From assembly GCA_015680685.1 (NCBI GenBank), contig MNCI01015910.1, positions 94,617 through 158,616 of the forward strand: 64,000 nucleotides of DNA, in the 5' to 3' direction. Source of the stretch: Gnetum montanum. Lineage: Eukaryota; Streptophyta; Gnetopsida; Gnetales; Gnetaceae. Below the pieces are notes generated by a model that saw only the letters and a program-made list of their open reading frames with translations, was not told the DNA's origin and ran no database searches. A program made the translations under genes and the position numbers. This document shows positions 59,001-64,000 of the stretch, piece by piece; within the stretch, counting starts at the first letter, position 1; the number at the start of each line of letters is the position of its first letter.

Positions 59001-62000
59001 TTTCGTTAAGAGCAATGTTTCAAAACAATTCTAGGCAATTTCCATGGAATGTAAACTGGTTGTTCTGGGTGTACAAATACCAAAAAATTTGGATTATTGA
59101 ATTTCATACAGAACAAAACGTTTGAAAAGCCGTACGTGAAACGGCAAGGGATAACATGAGAATAGGGTGTCTCAGAAATAAATGTCGTGACAGGATGAAA
59201 GGACAGTTGATAAGGTACAGTCAAACAAGTTGGTACAATAGCCAGCATAACTTCCAAACCTACAAAGCCCGTAACAGGACGAAATGAGAAACAAAAACTG
59301 TGCAAGAAAAAAGGGAATAATATACACCCCAAAAATTAAACTATATCAAGATTAAAAATCAAATTATATCATGAAAAAAATACAGTATCTCCTGTCATGG
59401 GCCTAATGGCATTTGCTCCCTCGGTTCATTATGGTCCCATCGGTGGATCTGTATCATATGAATTTTGCATAACAAAAAGGCTCAAAAAATAGTGATGAAA
59501 AAGAAAGGCTCAATGAATTTTGACATACCATTAGGTTTTCATCTTTATAACCAATTCTAAAAAACCTCTCCTGTAAGTAGTAAAATGATTAAGCCTTGTT
59601 TAGAAACTTCCTCAAGGGTTTTCACTTCTAACCAAAGGTTTCTTTGTTAACACGAAGCAAGAGCAAAACAATAGAGTAGCACCAAGGTGCTAGGCAAGGT
59701 CTCCAACAACATCATTGGTTTAAGGTTCCATTAGTTGAAGAAAATTTCAGCTTGAGACTTGAGTTGAAAAATAACAAGGTGAATAATGGTGGTTTTTTGA
59801 AGCATGGCAAACTCATTACGGATAGTTGCATGATTGTGAAAAATATCATACTTTTTTAAATAGCATATTAAATGCAAGGACACAAGCATTTTTGGATAAA
59901 AAGCAACTCCTTAGAAAGGAGAGGAGCATCCCCAAGAACTTTCCAATTAGGAAAGAAGTCATTAACAGTAAGAGGCCCAATTCCAAGCATGCATGACAAC
60001 ATAATAGGAATGAACAAACCCACATGTTGAATTGCATGCCATATATTTAGGTTTTGGCACACCTAAATACATGAGACATTATTCAATAAGAAGACCTTTG
60101 CCTTCTAAATGTAGTATGCCATCACCTTTCAAAATCATCAAGTGATCAAAATTTATTGCATCTAACAATAATACAAACTCTTGAGTTTAGAAAGAGTATG
60201 CTTTGTGAGGATAAAAATAATGGGAAATTAAATCAATTGAAAGGTTTATTGAATTTAATTGAGATTCATTTAGCTTCATCCTAATTACGTGAGATTAACT
60301 AGGAGTTAATTTGTACCATTTTCCCTTAGCAAGGACCAACTTAGCATTCATTCTCTATTAAATATAGCTAGGATGATAGATGTTGTCAAATATTTTATTA
60401 ATTTGATACATTTTTCCATTGAACAAAAATGTATATATTGTGGGGTACATAGAGTCATCATGTGAAGAGTCCTATATCATGTTAGCATATTATATTACTA
60501 GTAAAATCAAATGATAATAAATAATTTATCGAATGTGCATTAATTAATATGCAAATTGTAATAAGAAATTTATCAAATGGGCATTAATTCTAATATATTT
60601 CTTATTAGTACATTATAATGTTTAAAAACTTATGAAGTATATCAAGTCTAAAGTTACAAAAAATCAAAAAAAAGTTGGCAAGTTGCATTGGGGTGATATT
60701 ACTTGCATAATAGATGGAAGGCTTTATCAGTGAGCCATTAGGCACCCAAACAACCTAACTACTCTTTAAAAACACAAACTACATCACTTTGAAAAATGTG
60801 TATTTTCCATAAAAATAAAGGTTATGATAAAAATCACCATAACTCAACTTGGGTTAATAAAAATTCTAATGCAGCAACACATTGTTGAATTGATGATAAA
60901 TAGCTAGTTTGAAAAAAAAATTGGTATATTACAAATTAACTAAATTGCCTTAGAAAGCTGTAGTCCTAAAGATGACACTCTCCATGATCAATAATCCACT
61001 AGTCAACTCATCTCCAAGTGAATAATCATTTGATAACAATTTTCTGTTTATTATAATGTTAAAATGAAAAGAAAATCATATATTATTAAATTTTTAGTCC
61101 TTAAACTATTGTTCCATCTAAACTTTTCTAATAGAAATAGTTATGTTTTATAGGAGTCTCTTTTGGTTGAAAAATTAGTGACATGGAGTTACATTATTAT
61201 GGGATTAGTTTCAATATTATCCTATTATTATAGGTCAATAAGGCATTGCTTACTAGGTTAAGAGTATGTGGTAGGTTTAATCCCAAGGGATTTGCTAATT
61301 TGACATCATTATGTTCAACTTAATTTTTATCAAAGTATCATGTTGGTTATATATCCTAGGAGTATATTTGGTCACTTAGTTTTGGGTTCTTACACATTTC
61401 CTATTACGATGTGCCGAAATTAGCTAATGTGATCTCCAAGATTTCTTAATAATTGATCTATAAAATCTTGGTTGAAAATTTATAATTGTTAATGATTAAG
61501 GTTGTGTTTCAAAGCAAATTATCATGCTTCGACAATGAGCTCATTGTTACACTTAAGTAAAGAGTAGCAAAGAGATTCTTGGGTTTTTGCTATAAGCACT
61601 TCCATGTGTTGATATGAACAACATTTCTACGCAATGTGACACTACATGTCCTCAAGGTGCTATCTTTGGGGAAAAGTACAAAACTTACAAACATTGTCAT
61701 TCCAGAGAATAAGGACATGCAGATGATAGTAGATGGCTTCGGGGAAGTGAGAAAGATCCATAGAAAACATCTTGATGTCATCTAGGAGCATAGGACATGT
61801 AATAAATTCAATCGAGATATAACTTTATTACTAGATTTTCAACCATCCAAGGTGTTATCCAACCTTGTAGATGGTCAAACCATAGTCGAAAGGTTAGTAT
61901 AAATGATAAAGAAAATTAGATCAAGATAATGTGGTAAAGTTAATATGTTAACATTAACATTTGTGAATAGGTTGAACGATTTTGATGTTTAGGATGAGTA

Positions 62001-64000
62001 CTTGATTGAACTAGAGGAATTTATTATGAGTTTGGTCTTAGTAAGAAACTAGAGACCTCAAGTGTTGGCTACATATAAAAATGATTACAAAATGACACTA
62101 ATGCATAGGTGGAGGCTTACTTTTAAGTAGTGCATTTAAATTTACCCTCTATACAAGGAGATAAAATATAGCATGGAGATGGAATGGCCTAGGTGTTCAA
62201 GCATTAAACTAACCCCTAAAGGTAAGTGATGATGAGATAGATTATTTTATTATTTGATTAGACAAACACATATAGTTGATAACACAAATGCATGATAATT
62301 GCACAAACAATCAAGATTGAAGAAGCCATGTTTGTAGGCCTTGATGACCAACATAGTTTTAGAGTAAAAGGATGCAATAGTTACAAGGCTCAATAATGGC
62401 CAATTAGTCGAAAATGGATTAAGTATTTAGCTTAGTTTGAGAAGGTAGGATTGATGCCTTTGTTTGGATTAGCCCTTTAGTAAGCAACACAAACTGTATT
62501 ATCATAGTCAAAATCTATTCAAGTGAACAACATCTATTTATTTTGTAGGCAGAAAAGAAATAGATAATTTTAACCTAGAATCTAAACACTCTAGGATACT
62601 AGCTGGGCTTTCCAAAAAAGATGCTAAGATTTACCTGACCAAGGTTGATAATGCATAATGGCAATTTGTTATCCAATGGATAAAGCATAGGAAAGATACC
62701 AAAAATTTACATAATTAAGGTAATAAAGATCTTAATGTTGTCTTTCCTTTATTCCTAGAACATTTATTTTGTGGAAAGATTGGATAGACATGGAAGATTT
62801 CTCCCAAAAGACACTATATCATTTTTAGTACAATGTCTCATGGTAGGATTTTTAGCTAGACAGAATTGATAATGGAGAGAATCAATGATGAAATTGGAAA
62901 ATTAGTAAAAGAAGAAGGTAAAAGCAAAAGTAAAATGACAAACTTCATGTCTTACTATGGGCTAATGAATTGCATAAGAACTATTAGCCTTTGAGACTAA
63001 TAATGTTGACAAGGTGTTAGATGAACTAGACTTCACACCCCATTGTGTTAGTACTAGAGAGGCTTGTTAGTTATCATTTTCTTAGTAGGAGGAGGGACAC
63101 AAGAAATGATATTAGTTGCTATGAAAGATGTAAGTTCCTCCTTTATGTAAGATAGTATTCATTCACGTTGAATGAAAATTCTAGGGGATGTGAAGAAAGA
63201 AGCATGAGACATAGCCAATGACACTAAAGGAATAGAAGATATTAGCAACACTTTAAGGAAACAAAAAAGAGAACTATCTTGTTCATTTGGAATTCAAGAG
63301 TTAAAATGATCTCACACTAGGTAAGCTAAAGGATGATCATTGCGAGAATGGGTAAGCATAATTTAGATGGTTGAGTAGACATGATAATGTTTAGATTTGA
63401 TGAATAGTTTTGACACTAAATGAAATATGCTTATCATTTGTAGAAAGGCTACAAGTTGAGAAACTAATAAAAGAAAAGGAGGAGGAGAAACCAAAATAGC
63501 AAGTGGAAGGTGTGGATGAGATGGGAAAAAAAAAAGAGAGAAGGAAAGAAGAAGAATTAAAGCTTCTAGAGGAGAACTTGATGAGCTAGATGTTAGGTGG
63601 CATTAACATTGGGCTAGGTGATGTAGATGAGAGGATGAATGTGGAAATAGGGGGAGACAAGCCTGTATGCCCTTCTAGGTCCCAAACCAGTGCTTCATCT
63701 AGGGCTAAACTAATAACTAACAAGTAAGGGACCACATGGATAAAAGAGACTATCAATGAGAAGTAGTTCATCTTCTTTAATAACAAAATATGGTACCCAT
63801 GCTGAATACAAAATAGCTTCATAAAAAGAGGAAAAGGAACCTCAGAATAGTGTTTTAAATGAATTAAATAGAAGAAAGGGGAAAAGAGAAAAATAAAATC
63901 CCTAATTTAATAGTTAAAATGAAGAACTTTACTTTTAAAATGGTAGAAGTAATAATGGCTATGGCGGTTGATGAGAGAAAATTACATTGGATGGGGGGGG
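59001..64000. other. Intergenic region downstream of NUP210
   Basis: Five kilobases without a supportable gene. An open frame of 108 codons on the minus strand (59006-59332) has no family resemblance. From about 61.5 to 63.9 kb, fragments of lysine/glutamate-rich reading with many stops, often AG-rich, suggest a very decayed retroelement, but no domain motif is left. The window ends in eight G residues. Confidence 0.6.

Noticed and set aside
59006-59332. 108-codon open frame on the minus strand just downstream of NUP210.
   Set aside because: No recognisable domain, biased composition, and no supporting context. Probably chance or 3' UTR sequence.
59390-59470. Possible terminal coding exon of a minus-strand gene (reads HRWDHNEPREQMPLGP then stop, after an AG).
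   Set aside because: Only about 17 codons, no family recognised, no upstream exon found. Other frames of the same bases look equally plausible.
63993-64000. Run of eight G at the window end.
   Set aside because: Too short and at the cut edge to interpret. It could be genuine or a sequencing artefact.
1-64000. CRISPR arrays, operons, ribosome-binding sites, rRNA and tRNA genes.
   Set aside because: None seen. The window is eukaryotic, with spliced genes and retroelements. The regular repeats are tandem minisatellites without spacers.

Overview
The window looks like nuclear DNA of a seed plant with a large, transposon-rich genome. It is AT-rich, has almost no dense coding, and holds one conserved plant gene stretched over about 33.6 kb by long introns, next to nested, decaying LTR retrotransposons. 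This would fit a gymnosperm such as a conifer, but the sequence alone does not fix the species.

Layout. (1) 1-2.3 kb: AT-rich intergenic DNA with a decayed LINE remnant. (2) About 2.3-23.3 kb: a nested retrotransposon stack. Element A (8421-17928, plus strand, LTRs of about 1.68 kb) sits inside element B (4242-22554, minus strand, LTRs of about 1.35 kb). B in turn lies in what may be a solo LTR (C, 3057-23072), itself inside older repeat-like DNA. A and B share primer-binding site, polypurine tract, LTR ends and a gag-protease reading frame. Their LTR bodies differ, and neither holds a recognisable reverse transcriptase, RNase H or integrase. They look like sister lineages of a non-autonomous Ty3/gypsy-type gag-protease family. 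Both target-site duplications can be read, and the A insertion site can be checked against the uninterrupted homologous sequence. (3) 23.3-25.2 kb: intergenic DNA with a 277-bp foldback (MITE-like) element about 760 bp upstream of the gene. (4) 25195-58771, plus strand: a complete 37-exon gene for the nuclear pore membrane glycoprotein gp210/NUP210. The joined frame stays open for 2021 codons, from signal peptide through the luminal Ig-like region to the transmembrane segment and short tail. Introns contain LINE fragments and a recent 134-bp tandem duplication. One intron appears to use a GC donor. (5) 58.8-64 kb: intergenic DNA without a supportable gene and with decayed repeat-like sequence.

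The only gene likely to be functional is NUP210. The most unusual material is the A/B retroelement pair: structured tandem repeats in the LTRs, leaders and 3' non-coding parts, a single gag-protease frame in A broken only by stop codons, and a DDG variant of the protease active-site motif in both copies.
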